DNA of 24,258 nt from Treponema sp. (GTDB taxonomy: Bacteria; Spirochaetota; Spirochaetia; Treponematales; UBA12059): assembly GCA_012517645.1 (NCBI GenBank), contig JAAYUR010000165.1:1-24258 (forward strand). The letters run 5' to 3'. A model generated the notes under the pieces. It worked only from the letters and a program-made list of their open reading frames with translations. It ran no database searches and had not been told where the DNA came from. The translations under genes and the position numbers were made by a program. How positions within the stretch are numbered: position 1 is the stretch's first letter; the number at the start of each line of letters is the position of its first letter. Of the stretch, positions 7,798 through 14,659 are shown one piece after another.

Positions 7798-7826
7798 TTG
7801 ACAGCCCTATGCTCAGCGCGGACAAT
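7798..7826 (+). promoter_or_regulatory. Sigma70-type promoter of the ctp-rsmE operon
   Basis: A perfect TTGACA (7798-7803), 17-nt spacer and GACAAT (7821-7826). ATG 7836 is 9 nt after the -10, giving a leaderless or near-leaderless mRNA. The ATG at 7809 lies between -35 and -10 and therefore cannot be the start from this promoter. Confidence 0.75.
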
Positions 7827-7835
7827 GGGAATACT

Positions 7836-9317
7836 ATGCAAACCTCCCCCTCCCGCGGGAAGAATGACAGGGTCGCCTGGACCGCGGTCGTAGCCGCCCT
7901 GGCGCTGTGCTCCCTGCTCTCGGTCTCGGTCCCCCCCGCTTTTGCCCAAAACCAGGCTTCCGAGGCCCAGAGATATTCCTCCCTCTTCCAGAACGTGTAC
8001 TCCTTCATCCTCCAGAACTATGTGGATGAAGTGGATCCCAGGATCCTATACGAGGGCGCCATGAAGGGCATGCTGGACGCCCTAAAGGACCCGTACTCCA
8101 CCTTCCTGGACAGCGCCGCCATGAGCGACCTCCAGGACACCACGGTGGGCCAATACGGCGGCATCGGACTGTACATATCCAAGACGCCCCCCGCGAGCCG
8201 CCTTCCCGGGGAAGAGCCCTGGGTGGAAGTCGTCTCCCCCATCGAGGACACCCCGGGCTGGCGCGCGGGCATACAGCCCGGAGACTGGATCAGCGAGATC
8301 GACGGGGTCTCCACGGCTCCCCTGGCCATGGACGAGGTTCTCAAGAAGCTCCGCGGAACCCCGGGCTCCACGGTGGTGCTGACGATCCGGCGCGGGGAAA
8401 ACATCACCTTCCCGGTGGCCATCGTCCGGGCCCTGATCGAGGTCCCGTCGGTGAAAAAGGCCCTGATGCCCAATCGCATAGGCTATCTCCGCATCATCGA
8501 GTTCAATCCCCAGACTCCCGCCCGGGTCAAGGAGGCCGTGGAGCTTTTCAAGTCCCAGGGCGCCCAGTCCCTGGTGATCGACCTTCGGAACAACCCCGGG
8601 GGGCTCCTGTCCGCGGTCATCGACACGGCGGATCTCTTCCTGGATTCGGGAATCATCGTCTCCACCAAGTCCCGGACCGCCTACGAAAACCAGGTCTACC
8701 GGGCGAAATCGTCCGTCACCGTGCCCCCGGACTGGCCCGTGGTGGTCCTCATCAACCGGGGCTCCACAAGCGCCTCGGAGATCCTGGCGGGGGCTTTGAA
8801 GGACCAGAAGAGGGCCTACCTGATCGGCGAACGGAGCTACGGAAAGGGGGCGGTCCAGCAGATCTTCCCGCTGGGCGAGACGGGCTTCAAATTGACCATG
8901 TCCCGCTACTACACCCCCAGCGACGCCAATATCGACAAGGTCGGCATCCTCCCGGACCTGGAGGTCAAGGAGCCGGAGCTCACCGAGGAGGAATCCGCGG
9001 AACTATCCCGCCTCCTGGAACAGCGGGTGTTCGCGACCTTCGCCAAGGAAAAGCCCTCCGCCACGGAGGCGGAGCGCAAGGCCTTCCTGCGCAAACTCAA
9101 GGATTCGGGAGTCAAGCTCTCGGACCGCCTTCTGGAGCGCCTCCTGCGGAACGAGCTTCAGCGGACGACCATCGCCCCCGCCTACGACCTGGACTACGAC
9201 ATACAGCTCCAAGAGGCGGTCAGGCTGATCGACCAGGGCCGGATACGGGAGCTCCTCTCGGCCGCCCGGACCGTCCGGGAGAGCCAGGAACGGGCCGCCG
9301 CGGCCGCGACGCCCTGA
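7836..9317 (+). CDS. ctpA: S41-family carboxy-terminal processing protease
   Basis: This is a periplasmic Ser/Lys-dyad protease that trims or degrades exported proteins from the C-terminus. From ATG 7836 it has 493 residues: a signal peptide (positive NDR region, hydrophobic core, PPAFA then Q at about 37/38), an S41 N-terminal helical region (about 45-110), a PDZ domain (VVSPIEDTPGWRAGIQPGDWI, about 130-200), and the peptidase core. The core has SLVIDLRNNPGG, then GSTSASEILAGALKD with nucleophile Ser about 312, and GERSYGKGAVQ with Lys about 337, the 25-residue spacing of E. coli Prc; Asp about 323 is also kept. ATG 7809 would add nine residues but falls inside the promoter. The rsmE gene follows after 32 nt. 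The exact subfamily (CtpA, CtpB or Prc-like) is uncertain. Confidence 0.93.
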   Translation: MQTSPSRGKNDRVAWTAVVAALALCSLLSVSVPPAFAQNQASEAQRYSSLFQNVYSFILQNYVDEVDPRILYEGAMKGMLDALKDPYSTFLDSAAMSDLQDTTVGQYGGIGLYISKTPPASRLPGEEPWVEVVSPIEDTPGWRAGIQPGDWISEIDGVSTAPLAMDEVLKKLRGTPGSTVVLTIRRGENITFPVAIVRALIEVPSVKKALMPNRIGYLRIIEFNPQTPARVKEAVELFKSQGAQSLVIDLRNNPGGLLSAVIDTADLFLDSGIIVSTKSRTAYENQVYRAKSSVTVPPDWPVVVLINRGSTSASEILAGALKDQKRAYLIGERSYGKGAVQQIFPLGETGFKLTMSRYYTPSDANIDKVGILPDLEVKEPELTEEESAELSRLLEQRVFATFAKEKPSATEAERKAFLRKLKDSGVKLSDRLLERLLRNELQRTTIAPAYDLDYDIQLQEAVRLIDQGRIRELLSAARTVRESQERAAAAATP

Positions 9318-9349
9318 GGGCGCCGACCGGGAACGGTTTCGGACGCGGC

Positions 9350-10138
9350 ATGCGTCAATTCGTCCTTCCCCCGGGCTGGTCCTCCGGACCCGAGTGCGTC
9401 GTAACGGGGGAGGCGGCCCGGTACCTGGTGTCGGTCCTGAGGCTCGGCCCGGGGGACCGGTTCCCGGGGCTGGACCGGGAGGGCCGCCGCTACGAGCTGG
9501 AAATCCGGGCGATCGCCCAGGGACGGGTCGATCTGGCCGTCCGCCCCGAACTCCCCCCCTCCCGGGAGACCGAGTCGAACCGTCCCGGGTTATCCCCCCG
9601 CCTCGTCCTGGTGCAGGCCCTGCCCAAGGGGCGCAAGATGGATCTGGTCGTCCGCCAGGCCGCGGAGGCCGGGGTGGCACGGATCATCCCGGTGGAGAGC
9701 TCCCGATCCGTGGCACGGATCTCCGACGAGGGCGGGGCTTCGGCCAAACGCGCCCGGTGGGAACGCATAGTCCGGGAAGCCCTCCAGCAGAGCGGGTCTT
9801 CCCTGCGGACCGAGGTGGATGCGCCCCGGCCCTTCCGGGAGCTTGCCGGTGTCTTCGGGATCCCCGCACCCGGGAGGGTCGGCCTGTTTTTCCACGAGAC
9901 TCCCCTTGATGGAGCGGCCCTGCATCGCTATCTTTCCGGAGAGCCCGAAGAGATCGCGGCCTGCGTGGGACCCGAAGGGGGGTTTTCCTCGGAGGAAGTG
10001 CTGTTCCTGGAGGGTCTCGGGTTCCGGCCCGCCCACCTGGGACCCACGGTGCTCCGAACCGAGACCGCCGCCCTGTATGCCGTGGCCGCCATCCAAGTGA
10101 TCCTACGGGAGCGTTCCTCATGGACTCCGACCGCGTAA
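9350..10138 (+). CDS. rsmE: 16S rRNA m3U1498 methyltransferase
   Basis: RsmE is a SPOUT enzyme that uses AdoMet to methylate N3 of U1498 in 16S rRNA. At 262 residues the length is slightly above the family average. The N-terminal PUA-like barrel includes ARYLVSVLRLGPGDRFPGLDREG. The SPOUT core includes LVQALPKGRKMDLVVRQAAEAGV, IIPVESSRSV, RWERIVREALQQSGSS, the AdoMet loop ACVGPEGGFSSEEV and the knot motif LGPTVLRTETAALYAVAAIQ. These are all diagnostic. The ATG has no clear Shine-Dalgarno sequence. It lies in the ctp operon, and its last 19 nt overlap the next gene. Confidence 0.95.
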   Translation: MRQFVLPPGWSSGPECVVTGEAARYLVSVLRLGPGDRFPGLDREGRRYELEIRAIAQGRVDLAVRPELPPSRETESNRPGLSPRLVLVQALPKGRKMDLVVRQAAEAGVARIIPVESSRSVARISDEGGASAKRARWERIVREALQQSGSSLRTEVDAPRPFRELAGVFGIPAPGRVGLFFHETPLDGAALHRYLSGEPEEIAACVGPEGGFSSEEVLFLEGLGFRPAHLGPTVLRTETAALYAVAAIQVILRERSSWTPTA

Positions 10139-10866
10139 CCCGAATTTCCCTCCTCAACGTGCCCCTGGACATCCTCAAGCCGGAGGACCTGGACGACGTG
10201 ATCCGGTCCATGTTCTCGGACGGGAAGAATCACCAGATCATCCTTCTCTCCCTGTGGGACCTTCTCCGGGCCCGCAGGAACGGGGAATTCCGGACCATGG
10301 TGAACGGAGCCTCCTTGGTCCTTCCCATCTCCCGGTCCCTGGTCCGGGGAGCTCGGTTCCTGCGCCGGGAAGAGCCGGTGCGGTACATGCCCTTCGATTT
10401 CGTCATCCGGCTTCTCAACGTCCTGGAACGGTGGAACCGATCCGTATACCTCCTGGGGTCCACCCGACGCAACCTGGCCCTGGCGGAGGAGAACATCCAC
10501 GCCACCTATCCCGGCGTCCGGATCGTGGGACGCTACCCGGGGCGGTATCCCAAGCAGATGGAGCAGAGCATCCTCCAGGCCATCCGCAAGTCCACGCCCA
10601 CCCTCCTGCTGGTAGGACGGGGAGTCAACGGGCGGGAACGATGGATTCCCCGGAGCTTAAAGCACTTCAACTCCGGATTGTATCTGTGGTGTTCGGACCT
10701 CTTCGACGTATTCGCGGAAAAGGTTCCCAAACCGTCCAAAGCCCTTTTCGACCGCGGCATGGAATGGATACCCTATACCCTCAAGCGGCCATGGAAATTA
10801 TTCCGCATCCTTCCCTACATCAGGTATCGGCTCCTCCTGGTATGGTACAGGATCCGCCGCCGCTGA
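10120..10866 (+). CDS. WecG/TagA/CpsF (GT26)-family protein lacking the catalytic residues
   Basis: GT26 enzymes transfer ManNAc(A) or similar sugars to lipid-linked acceptors for teichoic acid, ECA or capsule synthesis. The 248-residue fold markers are present: RVTRISLLNVPLDIL, a YLLGS core with the following TYPGVRIVGRYPGRYP, LLLVGRGV, DLFDVFAEKVPK, MEWIPYTLKRPWKLFRILPYIRY. The family's T-x-N motif is ILLSLWDLL here (41-49). The aDG motif holding the catalytic Asp is VLPISRS (67-73), and the usual GxPxQE is GVNGRE. The two TarA/TagA residues known to matter, Thr and Asp, are therefore not visible. The protein is probably a divergent paralogue with changed chemistry or a non-catalytic one. 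The start ATG overlaps rsmE by 19 nt and has GGGAG upstream. The polybasic C-terminal segment suggests membrane association. Confidence 0.8.
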   Translation: MDSDRVTRISLLNVPLDILKPEDLDDVIRSMFSDGKNHQIILLSLWDLLRARRNGEFRTMVNGASLVLPISRSLVRGARFLRREEPVRYMPFDFVIRLLNVLERWNRSVYLLGSTRRNLALAEENIHATYPGVRIVGRYPGRYPKQMEQSILQAIRKSTPTLLLVGRGVNGRERWIPRSLKHFNSGLYLWCSDLFDVFAEKVPKPSKALFDRGMEWIPYTLKRPWKLFRILPYIRYRLLLVWYRIRRR

Positions 10867-10892
10867 GCCCCGGGGACATCACCGGATATAGT

Positions 10893-10910
10893 TGTAGATA
10901 AAAATCTACA
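10893..10910. promoter_or_regulatory. Perfect 7-bp palindrome in the intergenic region, possible operator
   Basis: TGTAGAT (10893-10899), AAAA, ATCTACA (10904-10910), between the GT26-like gene and the sigma-54 activator gene. There is no T-tract, so a terminator is unlikely. It lies just upstream of the predicted -35 at 10932. A dyad operator is plausible but unproven. Confidence 0.35.
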
Positions 10911-10931
10911 GACACACGAACACCGGCACCA

Positions 10932-10960
10932 TTGAGGCCGAAGTCCCCCTGATCTACCGT
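10932..10960 (+). promoter_or_regulatory. Candidate promoter of the sigma-54 activator gene
   Basis: TTGAGG (10932-10937), exactly 17 nt, then TACCGT (10955-10960), with the ATG 6 nt later. The -10 match is weak on its own. Its spacing is the same as in the other leaderless-type promoters of this window. Confidence 0.45.
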
Positions 10961-10966
10961 AGGTCC

Positions 10967-12148
10967 ATGCGCAGGATACTCCACTGGGAAGAGGATGAGG
11001 GGGAACGGGACGTCCTTTCCGCGCTCTTGGAGGATGAATACTACGTCCGAGGGGTCGGCGGAGCCGAGGAGGCGGACCGGGCACTCGGGGAAGAGGCCTG
11101 GGACTTGATCGTCCTGGGAGTCCCGGGGTCCGCCGTCGAGGACATCCTGGAGACCATCCGCCTGCTCAGAACCCGCTGCCCCTCCGCCCCCGTGCTCTGC
11201 CGGCTCCAAGCGGGGGATCCCGCCTTTACCACCCGGCTCCTGCGGGAAGGGGCCGCCGCCTGCGTGTCCAAGACCTGCTCCCGGGAGGACCTTAAGTCTT
11301 GGCTCCGGAGAATCCGGTCCGGCCTTCGTCTCGAACCCTCCTGCCGGGAACCCTCCCGCCCCTATCCCGGTCCGGACCCGGAACCCCGGATTCTCCTGGG
11401 AGAGAGCCTCTGTATGCGCGGCGTCCGCAGCCGGATCCGGTTGTACGCGCGGTATGACTTTCCGGTCCTGATCACCGGGGAAAGCGGAACCGGAAAGGAA
11501 CTCGCGGCTCGATCGATCCACCGCCTCTCCCGCCGGGGCGCCCGGCCTTTCTTGGCGGTCAACTGCGGAGCCATCCCGGAATCCATCCTGGAAAGCGAGC
11601 TCTTCGGTACGGAACGAGGGGCGTATACCGGAGCCGTCTCCCGGCCGGGAACCTTCGAGCTCGCGGACGGGGGCACCCTGTTTCTGGACGAGATCACGGA
11701 GCTCTCCCCCGGAGCCCAGGCCAAGCTCCTCCGGATCTTGGAGAACGGCGAGGTCCGGAGGCTCGGAGCTCGGACCGTTTCGGCCTGCGACGTCCGGCTC
11801 ATCTCGGCCACCAATGTGGAACTGGACCGGTTCCGGGGCATGCGCTTCGACCTTCTGGAGCGGTTGGAAACCCTTGTTTTGAAGCTGCCTCCTCTTCGGG
11901 ACCGCCCCGAGGACATCCCCCTGCTGGCTCGGCATTTCCTGACCCTGGCGGGATTGGACGCGGAGATCGGGGCGGAGGCGATGGACCTGCTCTCGGGCTA
12001 TGATTGGCCGGGAAACGTTCGACAGCTGAGGAACGCGATCTGCCGAGCCGCGGTGAGCGCCGCGGAATCGACGCCCTGGGTCATCCGCCCCGAGCACGTG
12101 GATTTCGGCTTCCGACCCTGCTCCTCCGCGGATCTCCGGGCGGAGTAG
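10967..12148 (+). CDS. Sigma-54 activator with pseudo-receiver and no DNA-binding domain
   Basis: NtrC-type activators use an AAA+ ATPase to open sigma-54 promoters. The 393-residue protein has an N-terminal receiver-like domain (1-120) in which the phosphoacceptor position is Gly (DLIVLGVPG, G51) although the Lys (VSKTC) is kept. The AAA+ domain has Walker A GESGTGKE (171-178), the sigma-54 contact loop GAYTGA (219-224), Walker B TLFLDE (237-242), SATN, and the arginine-finger region FRGMRFDLLERL, all apparently functional. The protein ends soon after the AAA+ lid (WPGNVRQLRNAI...) with no Fis-type HTH. It therefore likely acts from solution, like Helicobacter FlgR or chlamydial CtcC, and is not switched by Asp phosphorylation. 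The sequence after its TAG stop shows no HTH continuation that I could find. Confidence 0.9.
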   Translation: MRRILHWEEDEGERDVLSALLEDEYYVRGVGGAEEADRALGEEAWDLIVLGVPGSAVEDILETIRLLRTRCPSAPVLCRLQAGDPAFTTRLLREGAAACVSKTCSREDLKSWLRRIRSGLRLEPSCREPSRPYPGPDPEPRILLGESLCMRGVRSRIRLYARYDFPVLITGESGTGKELAARSIHRLSRRGARPFLAVNCGAIPESILESELFGTERGAYTGAVSRPGTFELADGGTLFLDEITELSPGAQAKLLRILENGEVRRLGARTVSACDVRLISATNVELDRFRGMRFDLLERLETLVLKLPPLRDRPEDIPLLARHFLTLAGLDAEIGAEAMDLLSGYDWPGNVRQLRNAICRAAVSAAESTPWVIRPEHVDFGFRPCSSADLRAE

Positions 12149-12201
12149 AAAACCCTCTCCGCGGATCCCCGGAGCATCGGACGATACCCCCTATTCGGGG
12201 T

Positions 12202-12675
12202 TTACAGGGCGTCCAGCCGGCGCAGGTGCACCCCTTCCAGCAGGGCTGTCCGTCCTCCCTCGGGGTTCTCCCGAGCTCCGCTCACCCGGGCGACGACCAA
12301 CACGGAACTGCCGGGGCGCAGGTAGGACAAGGACCCGCGGTCAAAGAGGTCCCGGAAGGGATCCCCGGACACCTCGACCAGGACCGTCCGGAGCACGATG
12401 CGGGATGTGCCGATCCACTGGCCCGCGGCGATCTCCAGTTGGGCGGTGAAGACCCCTTCTTCCCGGGACGCGGCGGAGCGCACGGTCCCGGTCAGCACGA
12501 CGTAGCGTCCGACAGGCAGGCCGACGCCGGTCTCCGCGGCCTGGGCAAGGGATTCCACGCTGGCGGAAAAATCGAAGACGCCCCCCGGACCGGCCTGGGC
12601 GAAACCGGGAAGGACCCACAGAACCGCGTAGAGTATCGCCCATGCCGCGGGTATCGGGGCCTTGGGTCTGCGCAT
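12202..12675 (-). CDS. Secreted hypothetical protein
   Basis: This 157-residue protein begins with a clear signal peptide (MRRPKAP, hydrophobic AAWAILYAVLWVLPGF, cleavage after AQA at about 28). The mature part is rich in beta strands with alternating hydrophobic residues (YVVLTGTVRSAA, FTAQLEIAAGQWIGTSRIVL, SSVLVVARVSGARE), suggesting a small OB-like or jelly-roll domain exported to the periplasm. I do not recognise a family. ATG 12675 has AAAGGAG 6-8 nt upstream. It has its own promoter inside the 3' end of the upstream methyltransferase gene and is convergent with the sigma-54 activator gene. Confidence 0.72.
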   Translation of the reverse strand: MRRPKAPIPAAWAILYAVLWVLPGFAQAGPGGVFDFSASVESLAQAAETGVGLPVGRYVVLTGTVRSAASREEGVFTAQLEIAAGQWIGTSRIVLRTVLVEVSGDPFRDLFDRGSLSYLRPGSSVLVVARVSGARENPEGGRTALLEGVHLRRLDAL

Positions 12676-12714
12676 CGTACGTCTCCTTTCGGGATCCCCG
12701 AAGGGCCGGGAACA

Positions 12715-12743
12715 ACTTTAGCGCCCCCCGGACCGGGGGTCAA
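12715..12743 (-). promoter_or_regulatory. Sigma70-type promoter of the secreted hypothetical gene
   Basis: TTGACC (12743-12738), 17-nt spacer, TAAAGT (12720-12715). The predicted start near 12708 leaves about a 33-nt leader containing the AAAGGAG ribosome site. The -35 overlaps the stop codon of the TrmJ-like gene. Confidence 0.7.
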
Positions 12744-13540
12744 GGCTCGGACCGTCGTACGGAAAGAGCCGCCGCCTTGCCCAGGATTCTCCGGAAATAC
12801 CGGAGCTCCCAGGAATCCGCCCCGGCCCGGGCCAGGAGGGACCGGAGGAAGCGGACCAGGGCCGGGCGGCCGGCGATCTTGAAGAACCCGGCCCGGGCAA
12901 GGTCCTCCGCGGCGGCTTCGACCTCTCGGAGTATCTCGGACCTCGGGGCCGGCCCTCCTTCCCGGACGGTGCCCGGCGCAGGGGTTTCCGGTTCCCCGCC
13001 CCTCCGGCCTCCCCGGGCGGACCCGGAGACCCCGGTTCGGTCGGCCCTCCGCTCCGCTTCGGCCCGGGCGATCTCCCAGGCCGCGATCTGGACCGCCTGG
13101 GCGAGGTTCAGGGAAGGGAAGTCCTCGGAGGTGGGGATGCGCACCGCGAGGTCGCATAGGGCGAGCTCCGATGCGGAAAGCCCGTCCGCCTCGTTCCCGA
13201 ACACGAGGGCGACCCGGCCGGAGCGCCGGACCGCATCCCGGGAGAACTCGGTCACGCCCCGGGGCTCCCGGGCGCGGAGCCGTCCGGCCCTGCGGGTAAA
13301 CCCCGCGGCCAGGGAGCAGTCCGCCAGGGCTTCCTCCAGGGTGTCGAAGCGCCGGGCGGCTTCAAAGAGCGAATAGGCCTTCAAGGCGAAGGTCCGGACG
13401 GGGTCCGGCGGAAACTCGGGACAATCCGCCAGGACCAGGCGGGAAAGCCCCATGGCGGCCATGGCCCGGCAGGCGGCTCCCACGTTCCCCGCTTCCCGGG
13501 CCCGGCAGAGGACGACGACGAACTCCGGCGACGAATCCAT
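12740..13540 (-). CDS. trmJ: TrmJ/TrmH-type SPOUT RNA 2'-O-methyltransferase
   Basis: SPOUT enzymes of this group methylate ribose 2'-OH, for example of nucleotide 32 in tRNA anticodon loops. The 266-residue protein has the three family motifs: NVGAACRAMAAMGLSRLVLADC near the N-terminus, VALVFGNEADGLSASELALCD (family consensus VFG.E..GL...E), and VRIPTSEDFPSLNLAQAVQIAAWEI (the IPT...SLNLAQAV knot). A low-complexity Gly/Arg/Pro linker leads to a C-terminal helical extension (FFKIAGRPALVRFLRSLLARAG, ELRYFRRILGK), like the C-terminal domain of TrmJ. A 129-nt in-frame upstream extension is rejected because ATG 13540 begins the conserved core and sits 6 nt after a -10. There is no Shine-Dalgarno sequence before this ATG. 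TrmJ versus another TrmH-family specificity cannot be settled from sequence. Confidence 0.85.
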   Translation of the reverse strand: MDSSPEFVVVLCRAREAGNVGAACRAMAAMGLSRLVLADCPEFPPDPVRTFALKAYSLFEAARRFDTLEEALADCSLAAGFTRRAGRLRAREPRGVTEFSRDAVRRSGRVALVFGNEADGLSASELALCDLAVRIPTSEDFPSLNLAQAVQIAAWEIARAEAERRADRTGVSGSARGGRRGGEPETPAPGTVREGGPAPRSEILREVEAAAEDLARAGFFKIAGRPALVRFLRSLLARAGADSWELRYFRRILGKAAALSVRRSEP

Positions 13541-13546
13541 GGGGGG

Positions 13547-13575
13547 AGTGTAAACGGTGAACGGTGAAGGGTAAA
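13547..13575 (-). promoter_or_regulatory. Candidate leaderless promoter of trmJ
   Basis: On the minus strand, TTTACC, a 17-nt spacer and TACACT, with ATG 13540 six nt after the -10. The hexamers are imperfect (4 of 6 each), but the spacing matches the other promoters and the start lacks a ribosome site. The promoter is built out of the heptad repeat. Confidence 0.5.
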
Positions 13576-13577
13576 CA
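13549..13577 (+). repeat. Short tandem heptad repeat (GGTGAAC type)
   Basis: Degenerate tandem copies of a 7-bp unit, ACGGTGA, ACGGTGA and then AGGGTAA. An inverted related copy, TTCACCGTCCACCGT, lies at 13658-13672, beside the start of the divergent gene. The repeat supplies the -35/spacer region of the trmJ promoter. Confidence 0.6.
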
Positions 13578-13654
13578 GGAACCGGAGGACCCTCGGGGAT
13601 CCCGTTCCCGTCCCGCCGCGGGGACCGCGCCGCGATGGAAGAGGCCTTCGCCCA

Positions 13655-13684
13655 CTGTTCACCGTCCACCGTCCGGCCTATACT
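13655..13684 (+). promoter_or_regulatory. Inverted heptad repeat and candidate -10 of the SDR gene
   Basis: CTGTTCACCGTCCACCGTC (13655-13673) is the inverted counterpart of the repeat at 13549-13577. TATACT (13679-13684) follows, and ATG 13692 is 7 nt later with no Shine-Dalgarno sequence. No good -35 is seen at 17 nt (TGTTCA, 3 of 6). Confidence 0.45.
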
Positions 13685-13691
13685 TCAACCG

Positions 13692-14438
13692 ATGACATCC
13701 CACAGCGCTTCCCCCCTATCCGGCCGTCGGGCCTTCATCCTGGGCGGCACGGGGGGCATCGGCCTTGAAATCGCCCGCTCCCTGGGCCTTCGGGGAGCCT
13801 CCCTGGACGTGCACGGACGCGATGCCGCCAAGCTCGAAGCCGCCCGGGAGGGCTTCCGCGTCCTAGGCGTCGAAGCGGATGGATCCGCCTTCCCCCTTCA
13901 TTCCCTCGAGGACGCGAGGCCCCTTTGGGCCCGGGCGGCCCGGGCGGACATCGTCGTGGCCTCCTGGGGGCCGTTCCTGCAGAAGCCCCTCCATGAAACC
14001 ACGGCGGAGGAATGGGAGACCACGGCGATCTTCGACCTGGCCCTGCCGGGGGCCCTCGTTTCCGCGGCCCTGCCGGGAATGCGGGCCCGGCGCTGGGGAC
14101 GATTCCTCCTTCTCGGGGGGACCCGCACCGACGGTATCCGGGGCTTCCGCACCAACGCCGCCTACGCGGCCGCCAAGACCGTTCTGGGAACCCTGGCCAA
14201 GTCCATCGCCCTGGGGTACGCCCGGGACGGGATCGCCGCCTTGGTCCTGTGTCCGGGCTTCGTCCGCACGGAATACCTGTCCCCGGAAGCCCTGGAGAAC
14301 CTGGCGGACAAGACCCCCGCGGGCCGATTGACCGATCCCCGGGTCTTCGGGGACCTGGCCGCGGATTTGGTGTCCCGGGATCCCCCCCTGTGGAACGGCG
14401 CGGTAGTGAGCGCGGATGAAGGGCTGGAGGCGTGGTAG
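13692..14438 (+). CDS. Short-chain dehydrogenase/reductase
   Basis: This is an NAD(P)-dependent oxidoreductase of the classical SDR family, 248 residues. The cofactor motif is FILGGTGGIGLEIARSLG; the DIVVASWGPF segment stands for NNAG; the active-site motif is NAAYAAAKTVLGTLAKSIA (YxxxK). LVLCPGFVRTEYL is the PG.V.T motif. The catalytic Ser, expected 12-13 residues before the Tyr, is not present: the segment reads LLGGTRTDGIRG, where a Thr could substitute. The nearest conventional NNAG is also altered. Substrate is unknown; FabG-like ketoacyl reductases are the nearest general type. ATG 13692 is preferred over an in-frame upstream ATG (13635) because the conserved fold starts just after it and a TATACT lies 7 nt upstream. 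Confidence 0.85.
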   Translation: MTSHSASPLSGRRAFILGGTGGIGLEIARSLGLRGASLDVHGRDAAKLEAAREGFRVLGVEADGSAFPLHSLEDARPLWARAARADIVVASWGPFLQKPLHETTAEEWETTAIFDLALPGALVSAALPGMRARRWGRFLLLGGTRTDGIRGFRTNAAYAAAKTVLGTLAKSIALGYARDGIAALVLCPGFVRTEYLSPEALENLADKTPAGRLTDPRVFGDLAADLVSRDPPLWNGAVVSADEGLEAW

Positions 14439-14584
14439 ATTTCTCCTGCGATGATCGAATTGCGGGCCCGAGAGTATTCGGATTTCGTCATATTTCATGC
14501 CGAGAGCTCTGGATTTTTCGTTCGATACTGCCGAAAATCTAGAAGTCCCGGTCTCGCTCGGGACGCGGCGAATTTGACAGGAGA
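14439..14584. other. Gene-free region before the STAS operon promoter
   Basis: No credible ORF. It is less GC-rich than the surrounding genes. It contains a 6-bp dyad, GTCCCG/CGGGAC (with an 8-nt loop, near 14547-14566), which has no T-tract. Nothing else was recognised. Confidence 0.4.
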
Positions 14585-14613
14585 TTGACTTGCGACTAGG
14601 ATGGACCTACAAT
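14585..14613 (+). promoter_or_regulatory. Sigma70-type promoter of the STAS-ybjN-pspA-regulator operon
   Basis: TTGACT (14585-14590), 17-nt spacer, TACAAT (14608-14613). The predicted start is near 14620, giving a leader of about 40 nt that contains GAGAGGAG before ATG 14660. Confidence 0.8.
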
Positions 14614-14659
14614 AACGGCATACGGCGTATCCTTCATCTTTGGATCCGAGAGGAGCACC

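Noticed and set aside
10820..12097. 425-codon open frame on the minus strand
   Set aside because: It is antisense to the sigma-54 activator, which has Walker A, GAYTGA and Walker B. The antisense product has no recognisable domain.
12149..12201. Intrinsic terminator between the sigma-54 activator and the secreted protein gene
   Set aside because: Only two 5-bp dyads, CTCCG/CGGAG and ACCCC/GGGGT, are present and there is no adequate T-tract, so the evidence is too weak for a feature.
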